DNA from: Saururus chinensis
Lineage: Eukaryota > Streptophyta > Magnoliopsida > Piperales > Saururaceae
DNA length: 64,000 bases
Assembly (NCBI GenBank): GCA_035235625.1
Contig: CP141142.1
Location: forward strand, 28,096,995-28,160,994
Direction: 5' to 3'
A model generated the notes under the pieces. It was given only the letters and a program-made list of their open reading frames with translations, made no database searches and was not told the DNA's origin. The first letter of the stretch is position 1. Each line of letters begins with the position of its first letter. A program made the translations under genes and the position numbers. Of the stretch, positions 35,700 through 47,300 are shown piece by piece.

Positions 35700-35930
35700 T
35701 ACTCTAAAGGGGGGAAATGACCTAGGGTAAAGGGAGGCTTCGTCCATCGCTTTCAGGCTGGGAGGAAGAAAATGTCCTAGTTAAAGGGGAGACTCTGTCT
35801 TCCACTTCTAGTATAGAAGAAGAATTCTTCCCAGGGAAAGGGTAGGCTGCATCTTCTACTTCTGAGCCAGAAAGGAGATCTTTTCCAGGCGCAAGAGAAG
35901 GTTCCAACCATTGCTCCTAAGCCAAGGAAT
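35700..35930 (-). repeat. 54-bp minisatellite
   Basis: At least three imperfect units of 54 bp. Read on the minus strand they keep one frame of 18-residue units: SLAPGKDLLSGSEVEDAA, YPFPGKNSSSILEVEDRV, SPLTRTFSSSQPESDGRS. The period is a multiple of three and the frame is open. No larger gene could be recognised around it; it may be inside an LTR or a decayed low-complexity coding region. Confidence 0.6.
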
Positions 35931-36049
35931 GAGACAAGGCCCCGACCACCATACGTTACTCCAGTCAATTTCAAGAACGAAGTGTAGGTAGTTTTAAACT
36001 CTAATTCTGTGCTATGACTATGTTGTACGAGTTTGTATTTCATTTATGA

Positions 36050-37650
36050 ATAATTATTTAAAAAAAGATGGTATTTACTAGGGGTCTGACAAATGCTAAA
36101 ATAATAGCATCTTGTATACCTCTTAATGGAATTTTACTGTGATATGAATTTTAAAATATTATTATTTGAATTACATTTATGAATAATTTTGACTGGATTT
36201 GAAGGGTAGTTATTTGGTATAAAACCCAAAAACTATAATCGGTTTTAAAGGGTAGCTACTTGGTATTAAGACCAAAAAGTTATCGAATTTATGACTCCTA
36301 GGTATTGCCTATTATGGCATGTGGCATGCCCATCAAGTGAGATATCATGGGAAGATCTCTTCAATTTTGATCCTGTTGCCCCACGAGCATGGGTGTATGT
36401 CACTCTGTTATATGCAGTATCTGGTGAATGATGATTTATCCAATTTTAAATTGTTTATCAGATTCTGCTTACGAATGATTTATATGAGTTTACTGGATTA
36501 CGTGAAGAAATGTTTTATTTGACTTTTCATATAAGAAAGACGTTTGATTCTGTTAGTCGATAATATTATTTTGAGTCAATTTTTTAATATGAATTAGAAG
36601 AATATTTTATGTATTTTTGTTTATGCTTTATGTTTTAGCATACAATATAATTTAACTCCATCTACTGAGTATAATTATACTCACCCAACCCTAGATGCTG
36701 CAGGTCCAAACAAAGATGTTGATGTCAATGAAGATTGCATGTAGAACTTCGAAATATCTACACTTTAAATTTATTTCGTCAAGTCCTTTTGTTACGTATT
36801 AATTATGTATATTGTGCGACTTTGATTTTGCTAAGGCATGATTAACATTGTTTTGTAAAATTTTTGTAATTACGTAAATTAATAAATAGTTACTCTTCTG
36901 TACACGGGTGGTCTTGGCACATATCTTTTAATTTCAAATTTGTAGCACTCCAACCTAAATCTAATTGTAGGAAGGTGGATCTAGGCTGCATGTGGTGTGG
37001 CAGAGCGGTGGCATTTCATGGCGAAAGGGGCAAATGAGACGTGAACTGTCGGTGGTGGCCTCCTCCTGTCGTTGCTTGTCGTCTCATAGGAAAACGAAAG
37101 GGGGAAGGGTTTTTTCCTTCTGTGCAAGTGGAACGCAGTCGCATTCTCTTGATCCATTCAGCTCTTAAACTTTTTTTTTCTTTCAAAATGCCCTTCTTGG
37201 CATATTGTACCTCCAAATCACACACCGAAACCATCCCCCCTCACACCAAAGCCTCCCAGAAGCATGCTGAAGCCCCAAATTCATTCTGGAACATCCTCTT
37301 TCGCCCAAAGTGCTCCCACAAGTGTCGAAGCCTTCTTTTACATCCCAAAGCCAAAACTTACGTGTTGAAGCCACCACTAAATGCACTGAACTTTCCTTCC
37401 TCTTCTCGTTTCTCCTTCTTATTCATGCTAGAAACTTCTATAGCTCATCGAGGTGCACGGCCTATGACTAAGTCTGACACCCAACTCTATGTGTACGAAT
37501 ATTATAATAAATGCAAAAAATAAATACACCAAAGTGTCAAATTTCTCCTTCAAAAAATGAGCGGATAACTAGTAGAAAGGTTGTAGAAAATTACAAAAAT
37601 CAAAGATGTTATAGTGTGGCTCATTTGGATCATGGATATAGCAGCTCACT
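36050..37650 (+). mobile_element. Chromovirus-like LTR fragment(s), left of CACTA D
   Basis: No gene. The stretch resembles long plant gypsy LTRs: an ATTATACTCACCCAACCC motif near 36,670, a TGTACACGGGTGGTC stretch near 36,900, and then a pyrimidine-rich leader-like part (37,150-37,450). Limits are uncertain. The CACTA element at 37,651 is inserted at its right side. Confidence 0.35.
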
Positions 37651-38339
37651 CACTACAACAAAATGTAGTATTAGTGACGCAAAGTTAAGCGTAGCTAAAA
37701 ATAACTACTTGCAACGAATGAAAAAGCGCCACAAAAAAATGAACTATTAGCGACACATTTTATTATGCGTCACTACTAGTCATATATTACTGACACTTAG
37801 TTTAAAGCGTCACTAATACTTATCATATTAGCGACACTTTATTATAAGTGCCGCTAATAGTTCCTCTATTTGCGACGCTTTACACAAACGTCGTTAAAAG
37901 ATATATATTTTAAATAAAAAAACATGACTAGTAGTGACGCTTTGTTTAAGCGTTGCTAATGGCATTCGCAATAGCGACACTTTTTTTAAGTGTCGCTAAT
38001 TGCTTTCGCAATAGCGACGCTTATTCAAAAGCGTCACTAACAGTGCTGCTATTAGCGACGCTTTTAAATAAGCGTCGCAAATACCATTGCTAATAGCGAT
38101 GCTAGTTGACAAGCATTGCTAATAGCTTTATTAATTAATTTTATTTAATAAATAATAAATAAATATTAAAAAAATGATAATAAACTTCCTAAATATAAAA
38201 TATTTTATTCATTATTTGCTATTTGTATATATAATAATTAAATATTAAATTTTCAATAAAAAGTATTGTTAATAACAGATTAAACTTTCACTATTTATAT
38301 ATAATATATTTTATTTTTTAAATTTTTTTGTTAATTTTA

Positions 38340-40680
38340 AAATATAATTTATAATAAAAGAGAGAGTGAAGAGAGTGCATGGAGAGAGAGAGTGAGGAGA
38401 GAGAGAAGGTGAGGAGAGAGAGGGATTGAAGAGAGAGAGTAGAGAGAGATGGGGAGGTGAGAGAGAGATAGAGAGAGAGGGAGGAATGAGAGATGGGGAG
38501 GTGAGAGAGAGATAGAGATAGAGGAAGGAAAGAGAGATGGGGAGGTGAGAGAGAGAAAGAGAGAGAGGGAGGAAAGAGAGATGGGGAGGTGAGAGAGAGA
38601 AAGAGAGAGAGGGAGGAGGGAGAGGGTGGAGAGAGAGGGAAAATTTTAATTATAATTTTTCATATTGTTTATTTTAAAATTAATTAAAAAAATAAATAAA
38701 AATATATTAGTGATGCATATATGTATACGTCACTAATATGTTTATTATTAGTGACATATAGGAAGATGCGTCTCTAATACCAAAAGGTGTTAGAGACGCA
38801 TATTCCTATGTGTCGCTAATAACCTAGGTAATAGCAGCGTATATTTCTATGCATCGCTATTACCTAATAATTTGTTATTACAATTTTAAAATATGTTGAG
38901 AGAGAAAAAATAGAGAGGATATAGAGTAACAGGAGAGAGGGGGAGAGAGAGAGAGGAGAGAGGGAAGAGAGAGGGGGGAGAGGGGAAGAGAGAGAGAAGG
39001 AGGAGAAAGAGGGAAAATTTTAATTTTAATATTTTTTCTTTTAAAATTAATTTGAAAAATAAATAAAAATGTATTTGTAACGCATACACGTATGCGTTAC
39101 TAATATGCTTATTATTACCGACATATAGGAATATACGTTGCTAATACCCTTGGTATTAGCGACGCATATTTCTATGTCTTGCTATTACCATATAATTTGC
39201 TATTATAATTTTAAAATATGTAGAGAGAGAAAAACTAGAGAGAGAGGAGAGAGGGAGGGAGAGAGAGGGGGACGGAGAGAGAGGGAGGAGAGAGAGGGAG
39301 GAGAGAGAGGGTGGAGAGAGAGGGAGGAGAAACAGAGGAGAAGAGAGGGAGGAGAAACAGAGGAGAAGAGAGGAGAGGGAGAGTGGGAGGAGAGAGAGAG
39401 GAGAAGAGAGGGAGGAGAAAGAGAGGAGAAGAGAGGGAGGAGAGAGGGAGAGGAGCGAGAAATTTTTAATTTTATTTTTTATATATTTTTTATTTTAAAA
39501 TTAAATTAATAAATAAATAAATAAATAAAAATATATTAGTGACACATATATGTATGCGTCACTAATATGCTTATTATTAGCAATGTATAGGAATATACGA
39601 CACTAATGCCCTTACCGACGCATATTCTTATGCATCGCTATTACCTTATAATTTGTTATTAGAATTTTAAAATATGTAGAGAGAGAAAAAATAGAGAGAG
39701 AGAGAGGAGAGAGGGGAGAGCGAGAGATGACAGAGGGAGGGAGAGAGAGAGACAGGGAGGAGAGAGTGAGTGAAGAAAAAGGGAAAATTTTAATTTTAAT
39801 TTATATATATATTTAAAATAAATAAATAAAAATGCATCAGTGACACATATATGTATGCATCACTAATACGCTTATTATTAGCGACGTATAGGAATATATG
39901 TCGCTGATACCCTCCTATGTGTCACTAATAGCGACTTATATTCCTATGTGTCGCTATTACCTTATAATTTGTTATTATAATTTTAAAATATGTAGAGAGA
40001 GAAAAAATAGAGAGAGAGGAGAGAGGGGGAGAAAGAGAGGAGAGAGGGAGGGAGAGAGAGAGGGATGAGAGAGAGGGAGTAGAGAGAGGAGAGAGAGGGT
40101 GGAGAGAGAGAGGGAGGAGAGAGAGGAAGGGGAAAATTTTAATATTTTTTATTTTAAAATTAATTTAAAAAAGTAAATAAATAAAAATGTATTAGTAGTG
40201 CATATACATATGCGCCACTAATACGCTTATTATTAGCAACGTATAGGAAAGCATATTCCTATGTGTTGCTATTACATTATAATTTGTTATTATAATTTTA
40301 AAATATGTAGAGAAAAAAAATAGAGGAGAGAGGGGGAGAGAGAGTGGAGAGAGGGAGGGAGAGATAGGGGACGGGAGAGAGAGAGGAGAGAGAGAGAGGA
40401 GAGAGAGAGAGGGGTAGAGAGAGGGAGGAGAGAGAGTGGGTGGAGAGAGAGGGGGAGGAGAGAGAGAGAGGGAGTAGAGAGATAGGGAGAGGGAGAGAGA
40501 GGGAGTAGAGAGACAGGAGAGGGAGAGGGAGAGAGAGGAAGTAGAGAGATAGGGAGAGGGAGAGAGAGGGAGAGGGAGAGGGAGAGGGAGAGAGAGGGAG
40601 AGAGAGAGGGAGGAGAGAGAGGGAGGAGAGAGAGAGAGGGAGGAGAGAGAGGGAGGGAGAAGGAGGGAGGAGAGAGTAAT
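38340..40680. repeat. Higher-order tandem array inside CACTA D
   Basis: Repeating modules, each made of a purine tract (GAGAGAGGGAGG style), an AT-rich spacer (AAAATTTTAATTTTAATA style), and a pair of palindromes such as GACGCATATTCCTATGTGTC. A TTTTAAAATATGTAGAGAG junction recurs near 39,211, 39,667, 39,982 and 40,297, with a diverged one near 38,888. Spacings are about 323, 456, 315 and 315 bp, so the core period is about 315 bp and the length varies through the purine tract. Confidence 0.75.
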
Positions 40681-40899
40681 AATATTTGCGATGTTTATGG
40701 ATAAGCGTCATAAATAATACGGTTTTTGCGACACTTATTTTATAAGGGTCACAAATGAAAACTTTTGGCAACATTTTAGAAAATGACGCAAATATTAATA
40801 TTATTGTGATGCTTTACAAACGTCGCTAAAAAGTAATTTTTGCAACGCTTAGATCAAGTGTTGCAAATGACTTTCATTTGCGACGCTCTATAAGCATTG

Positions 40900-41860
40900 T
40901 TAGAAAAGAAGGTGCGCACAATGCCCAGGGAGAAAATTTCGCCATCCCCCTCCTCTCCTCCCCCTGCCACCGTTTTCCCTCTTCCGCCGTTAGCCACCCG
41001 TCTTCTGCCGCCGTTTGCCGCTTGTCTGCCACCACTGCGCCTCTGTCAGCCCTACTTCACCATCGTCACTCCTCCCCTCCCGTGCCCCACCCTTTAGCTA
41101 CCTTCCGCCGCCCCACTCTTATCTGGTCCCAGCCACCCCTCGTCCGCCCCAGGCCCTCTCTCCCTGGCCCTCAAAGTCCCGACCGGTCCTCCCCTCTTGT
41201 GCCCCACCCCTCATCCGGCTCCCGCATCCGGCCCTGGCCACCCCACTCCGCTCCGGTCCCGGCCACCTTGTGTCTGCCTCCGGCCCTCTCTCCTCGGCGC
41301 CCACAATCCCTAGCCTCCCTCCTCCCCCCTCTTCTCTCCCCGGGTCCACCCCCCTGGCCCCCTGCTTCGCCTTTTTTGTTTTAGAGGAGGGGGGCAGATC
41401 CGAGGGAGAGGGGGCAACGGGATGGAGGCTGGGACTGTGGGGGGCTAGATTCTGGCGGGGACCCGGAATCCATCCCTCTCCCCGGGTCCGCCCACCTCCT
41501 CCCCCACCTCTAATTTCTAGAGGAGGGGAAGGAGGGGGGCGGACCCGGGGAGAGAGGAAACAGAGGAGGGGGAGGAGGTGGGCGGACCCGGGAGAGAGGA
41601 GAGCGGCTGGCCACCCCCTCCCTCCCACTCCCCCTTTCTCCTTTCCTTCCGCTCCCCCCCTTGCCCTCAACCAATGAGGGGGGCGGAGGGAGAAGGGGGA
41701 GGACTAGATCCAACTCCCCACCGGAATCTGGCCACCGACCCCACCTCCTCCCTCTCCCCGGCTCCTGCTCTCATCTCCCCGGTCACCACACCCTCCGCCT
41801 ATGTGCCCCAACCTCCCACCGGTGCCGGATTCGGCACTTTTGCCGGATTCCGGTGCCAGA
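40900..41860. other. GC-rich, gene-like island in CACTA D
   Basis: A 950-bp C-rich then mixed GC-rich region flanked by AT-rich DNA. Long frames occur in several phases on both strands (e.g. 41,015-41,677 and 41,119-41,670) and encode Pro/Ser/Arg low complexity, so none is called. A captured 5' region of a host gene is possible. Confidence 0.45.
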
Positions 41861-42371
41861 ATACTTTTAAAAATTTTTCTAATGTTTTTAGCAACGCTTA
41901 TAAAAGCGTAACTAAATGCTTTTTTTTTTAATTCTTTTTTATGAAGTATAAAGGCGCTAATACACAATTTTTTTAAAAAAATATGTTTCTATTAACGATG
42001 CTTTCAAAACTAATTTTTATTCTTTTTGAATTTTTTTTTATTAGTGACACTTATATCTATGCATCGCTAATAAGTTGCTATTTTTTTTGAATAATTTTTT
42101 ATATTAGCGACATGTAGTAAAGTATCGCTAATAATCAATTATTACTATGCATAGCTAATATTAAAAGTATTAATGATGTATGGATAAATGTCGCTAATGT
42201 GCACTATTAGCGATGCTTTACGTAAGTGTCGCTAATGAGCAATAGCAACTTGTGTTTTAGTGACGTAAGTAGCGACGCTTTGTAATCGTCGCTAGTAGTC
42301 ATTAGCGACGTTTATACTATTATTAGCAACACTTATAAACGCCGCTAATAGTCTTTTTTGTTGTAGTGACT

Positions 42372-42376
42372 ATATC

Positions 42377-42432
<56 letters not shown>

Positions 42433-43016
42433 TTGTAGTTTAATTAATTTGAATTTTTTATGTTTTAATATAATTGTATCTCACTGAGTATATTCGATAT
42501 ACTCAACATCCTTGTAGTGCATTGATTGTGTTGCAGGCAAAAGACATGTGCAAATGTGGTAGGGAAGGACATAAAAGCTTACAAAATAATTTTAAGGTTT
42601 CTTTTTAAACTTTGATGATTGAATAATGTAAGCACAAAAGTGTGTCAATTATTGACTTGTGATCCAATTACCCCACTAGTGGGTCCAATTTTTTTTGTTA
42701 CTTTACTCTAGTTAACTTAGTAACATAATTATTATGATAACTCAATTGCATTGTATGAACAAATGGTTATTCATACTCCGAAGAGTTTTCCAAGTCATAA
42801 TTTGATAAGCAAACTTTTAGGCATTGCATTCCATGTATTCATTTTGTTGCATCATGTGAAAAAAAATATTTTGTATTTAAAATTTGGGAGTGTGACATTT
42901 TCTTATTAGATAATTACAGGCTAGTTCTCCACTTATATGTCTTACATGCTTTAATAGCTAGTTAAAATAAATTGAAATGGGATTAGGGGTAGAAAATAAG
43001 TTTTGTTATTGTTTTT
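42372..43016 (+). mobile_element. Chromovirus-like LTR fragment right of CACTA D
   Basis: Non-coding. It begins with a (GT)25 tract and has a TTCGATATACTCAACATCC motif near 42,495, comparable to the motif left of the CACTA element. An LTR-end-like GGGAGTGTGACA is at 42,888-42,899. Read with 36,050-37,650 it may be one gypsy LTR split by CACTA D. Confidence 0.35.
42381..42430 (+). repeat. (GT)25 microsatellite
   Basis: Fifty uninterrupted bases of GT, 12 bp after the end of CACTA D. Likely polymorphic in length. Confidence 0.97.
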
Positions 43017-43400
43017 TTGTGTTGTCTAATCATAAAAAATAGGATGGTGAGAACAAGGAGTCGGACTTGTTGGGTAGATGAGATCTTAGCTGCAGATGTC
43101 ACAAGGATTATGAGGCAGCAAGTGGTAAATGCTCGTAGAAAACCTCAACCACCTCCTGAAGTGGTTGATATCAAAGAATTTGAAGACCAAGAGGAGGAAG
43201 AGGAAGTGGATCTTTAAGTGGAATAAGAAGTCTTGCCCTTGGATTGGGAAGTTCCGATGAATGAGGACGAGCAAAAGGATAGCTATAATAGTCATTGGAG
43301 TGGAGAATCCGGAGAATTCATGCCCGTTATTAATATATCAAGTGGTGAAGAACATGAGTCTGCATCATACAATGAACCAACTGCACTTTAGAATACAAAA
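43017..43400 (+). other. Short frame, possibly a gypsy gag start fragment
   Basis: A 58-codon stretch from the ATG at 43,044 (MVRTRSRTCWVDEILAADV...; ends in an acidic EDQEEEEEVDL). It lies about 145 bp after an LTR-end-like sequence, where a gag frame would begin. No domain is recognised, and the frame stops at 43,217. Confidence 0.25.
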
Positions 43401-44359
43401 GCTATAGCAATAGAGAAGTAACTTTTTGTAAACAAGAATAAGTAACTAAATGTTTTCTTTTACGTAGTATGATTTTTATGTTAATATAGGTGTGCGAAAG
43501 GTGGAATACATTAGAGAAGCCTAAAAATAACAATGATAATAAACTATAACTTTCGAGTACATGATATACCAATATATAAAAGTTTCAAAATATATGTACT
43601 CAACCTAAGAAAATAGAACTACAAGATAAACACTACTAACATGGAGGTGAAGGAGGAAAAGTAAGCTGCAGGAGGCCGCAATGCATACACATCTTCAGGT
43701 GCTCGTAATATTGCTATTTGGTACTTCTGAGTAGCTCACATGCATGCAAACTCCTGCGACGTCGAGCCCATAAACATGGACAACGCTAGTCTCAAATATT
43801 AGAACAATTGGCTGGAGGTTGATTTCCCTTTTTGACTCTTTTCACCGATAAGAGAAAGTGGGCTATTGTAATAAAAAAATAAGAGAAAGTTGGCATCACT
43901 TGTAAAATAATAAAAAATATATATATAAAGAAAGAAAGAGAAAATGGGCATCATTAAGGGTGGTGTGGAGTTTTAGTTTATGTCCTCCCAAATTTAGGTG
44001 TGACACCTTTATTTTTAAATTTTAAAAGATTTTTATTTGGTTTAAATCTCTTATTTTATTGGTTTGGGGTTTTTCGAATGCAGTATAAGATCAATTAGTA
44101 GAAGCTTAATTACTAATTAGAGATTGGTGTTATCATGTTAGAAATTGTTATTAATTTTCAAATCGTCTTTATACACACACGGCATGAAAGGAAATTTTAG
44201 CCTATTTAGCAAGTGGACCCCACTGCTTCGAAAGAAAAACTTCCAAGCGGGAGTCATGGATGGAAATTCCTTCCAGCGTTGTTGACTTCTGGCGATTGGC
44301 TTCAATCCTTCAAGAACTCAGATCTTCAGCATTATCATTTTACCATTTTAGATTCAGTC
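43401..44359 (+). promoter_or_regulatory. Upstream region of the NLR gene
   Basis: No gene. An AT-rich TATATATATAAAG stretch at 43,916-43,929 could be a TATA region, and a W-box core TTGACT stands at 43,834-43,839, a WRKY site common upstream of NLRs but frequent by chance. The reading frame of the NLR is open upstream to about 44,213 but has no ATG, which marks this as 5' untranslated sequence. A pyrimidine-poor AATGCAG near 44,078-44,084 could be a splice acceptor of a 5' UTR intron. Confidence 0.3.
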
Positions 44360-47300
44360 ATGGGTCTGTTGGGGGATGCTGCTCTCACTGCCCTTTACGG
44401 ATTTGTGTTTCAGGAGCTGCTTTCGATCCTCAAGGGGGATCTTGGTCTTCCTTTGGATATCAGTTCGGAGCTGAAAAAAGTGAATAGGAAGCTGTTACAA
44501 ATTCAAGCTTTGCTCATCGATGCCGAAAGGAGGTACACTGAACCAGGTGTAAATATCTGGCAGGACGATCTGAGGGACTTGGCTTATGACATGGATGACA
44601 TCATCGATGAGGTGAAGACCCGAAGATTGGAGCTGGAACGAGCGGCCAGAAATCAAGATGAGGTACGCAGCCTCTTATCCATTGCTTCAAACAGAGTGAA
44701 AAAACTCTGGAGTGATGTTGGGTTCAATAAAGCGCTCAAGCAAAAGATAAATGAGGTTTTGGCTCGGTTAGAGGAGGTTGAAAAATACGCAAATGAACTG
44801 GGGTTGAGAGGAAATTCTAGTGGATTACATGGTAGGGTGAGTCCAACTCGGCTTAGACCCGAAACAAGTCCCTCTGTAGATGAGACTGAGGTTTATGGTC
44901 GAGAGAAAGATAAAGAAAGCGTAATAGAGTTGCTATTTGCACCGGCCAGTGATCAAAATAAGAAAAATTATTCTGTGGTCTCCATCGTTGGTATGGGAGG
45001 AGTAGGAAAGACTACTCTTGCCCAATTGGTTTTCAACGATGAACGGGTTAAGTCAGAGTTTAATATGCGAAGTTGGGCATGCGTGTCTGACGTCTTCAAT
45101 GTTGCCAAAGTGACCAAAGAATTGATAGAGTATTCCACTGGTCAAAATAATTGTTCAGATATGGCATTACCTGCGTTACAAAAACGCCTTGAAGAAGAGG
45201 TGAGCGGTAAGAAATTTCTCCTTGTGTTTGATGATATATGGACAGTGAAAGAATGTGATTGCATGAAAGCTCCGTTGAATCGTTGTGCAAAAGGAAGCAT
45301 AATTCTTGTCACAACCCGGGACAAAGCAATTGCAATAGATCTTAGTAACACGCCACCTTATGAGTTAGGAACCCTTGATGAAGAGCAATGTTGGTCTTTG
45401 TTCAAAGATAAAGCTTTTCGAGATGTGTATGGGCATGCAGATGAGCACTTGTTCAAATTAGGAAAGGAAATTGTCAAAAAATGCAAAGGAGTTCCTTTGG
45501 CAGTCAAAGTACTGGGGGCCATGTTACAAGGTGCTGAGCCAGAAAGGTGGAAGGCTGTATTGAAAAATGAACTTTGGTCTTTGGAAAATGATGAGATATT
45601 CCCTGCCTTGAGGGTGAGTTATCACTATTTACCTTCTCCTTTAAAGTGTTGCTTTGAATACTTTTCCCTCTTTCCTACTGATTATTACTTTAACGAGGAA
45701 GAATTAGTTTTAATGTGGATTGGAGAAGGCTTTGTAGAGGCTAAAAAAGACAGACAGTTGGAGGACATCGGGAGGCAATACTTCAATGATTTAAAACGGA
45801 GATGTCTCATGCAAACAAATAACCAGATCCATGACCTTGCGCACAGCCTAGCCTGCGCTGTCTCAGGAGACATTTACTGTCGATTGTCAAGTGATAGGAG
45901 ATCATGCAAGTCTTTGGAAAGGGCACGACATGCATCTCTTCTTGGCGAAGATGAGGAAATTGACTTTAGGGTCCTTGAAAAAGCTAAGGGCTTGCGCACG
46001 ATACTGCAGTTCGGATATTTTTCTCATGGCCTAATGGATAAACTTTCAGGGTGGAGATTCTTACGTGTAGTGAAATTGCAGTTCACTAAAACATCAAAGC
46101 TGCGAAGTTTCATCAGTGATTTGAAGCATATGAGGTACCTTGATATCTCATTCAGTAAGGATATTATGGATCTCCTAGATGCAGTATGTGAACTCTATAA
46201 TTTGCAATATCTAAATGTACACGGTTGTGGAATTCTTGAAAATATTCCAAAAGATGTGGGGAACCTCCTAAACCTACGGCACTTAGATCTTTCATGGACG
46301 AGAATTTCAAGTCTACCACAGTCGATATGTAAATTGCACAACTTGCAGGTGTTAAACCTCTGGTTCTGCAAGGGACTTACTCACTTACCAGAGGATATTG
46401 GGGACCTCATAAGCCTGCGGCACCTACATCTCTCAAGTACAAGAATTTCAAGTCTACCACAGTCGATATGTAAATTGTACAACTTGCAGGTGTTAAACCT
46501 CGAATTGTGCAAGGAACTTACTCGCTTACCAGAGAATATTGGGGACCTCTGCAGCCTGATGTCACTAAACATTCTTGGTACTAATATACGGAGTTTGCCA
46601 GATTCCATTGTAAAAGCCACTAATCTACAATATATTGATCCTGATAGAGATATAGGAGGCCTGCCGCCGTACTTTGGAAAGTTGACTAGTCTACAACGCA
46701 TGGAGGTGTACCCCATTGGCAAGGAGATCGGGCAGGGAATTGGAGAGCTCAAAGACATGAACAACCTTAAAGGTGACCTTTTCATCTCTAATTTGGAGAA
46801 TGTTGACAATGTGGAAGAGGCAAAATTGGCCAATTTGAAGAGCAAGAAGAACATTTCCGGTCTGGGATTTAAGTGGAGTCCCCTCCGTCCTGAAGCTGAT
46901 GATAATGATAATAGTGTAGATGATGGTAGTGAAGATGATAATGATAGTTTGGTGGTGCGAGATGGAGAATTGGAGGCGAAGGTGCTGGAAGCTCTTGAGC
47001 CTCATCCATCGGCACTAACTGATTTGTCGTTTGAAAACTACAGCGGTGAGAGGTTTCCAAAGTGGATGTCAATGATGAGTTTTTCACTAAAAATACTAAA
47101 AATGAGAGGATTGGGCAGGATCAGAAAACTGGTGGACGTTGAACTTCCTTCACTAGAAACACTAGAGATTTATAAGTGGCCCAGGTTGAAGGAAATTTAC
47201 ATGTCCACTCCAAAGCTGATTCATTTGGAAGTGTCAGCATGCCAAGAGGTAACAAAAATATGTCTACTTCCGTCTATCCGAGATTCCAACTGCTATATCT

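Larger units (their letters stand above)
37651..42368. mobile_element. CACTA (En/Spm) transposon D, intact ends
   Basis: Starts CACTACAACAAAATG (37,651) and ends TTTTTTGTTGTAGTG (42,368), with a perfect 3-bp target duplication ACT (37,648-37,650 and 42,369-42,371). It is 4,718 bp. Both subterminal regions (37,670-38,130 and 41,880-42,355) are dense in palindromic TTAGCGACGC / GCGTCGCTAA words, the likely transposase-binding repeats of this superfamily. The middle has a modular tandem array (38,340-40,680) and a GC-rich island (40,900-41,860). No transposase-like frame is present, so it is non-autonomous. The clean ends suggest it is younger than copies A and C. Confidence 0.9.

Noticed and set aside
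37680-38130. CRISPR-like repeat array
   Set aside because: The repeated GCGACGC words have irregular spacing, occur in both orientations and end in a CACTA terminus; this is plant transposon subterminal structure.
41015-41677. 220-codon and 183-codon frames in the GC-rich island of CACTA D
   Set aside because: Long frames occur in several phases on both strands and are Pro/Arg/Ser low complexity; no domain seen.
44213-44359. 49 extra codons in front of the NLR start
   Set aside because: The upstream part of the open frame has no ATG (it opens at a GTG), and the NLR family N-terminus begins at the ATG at 44,360.
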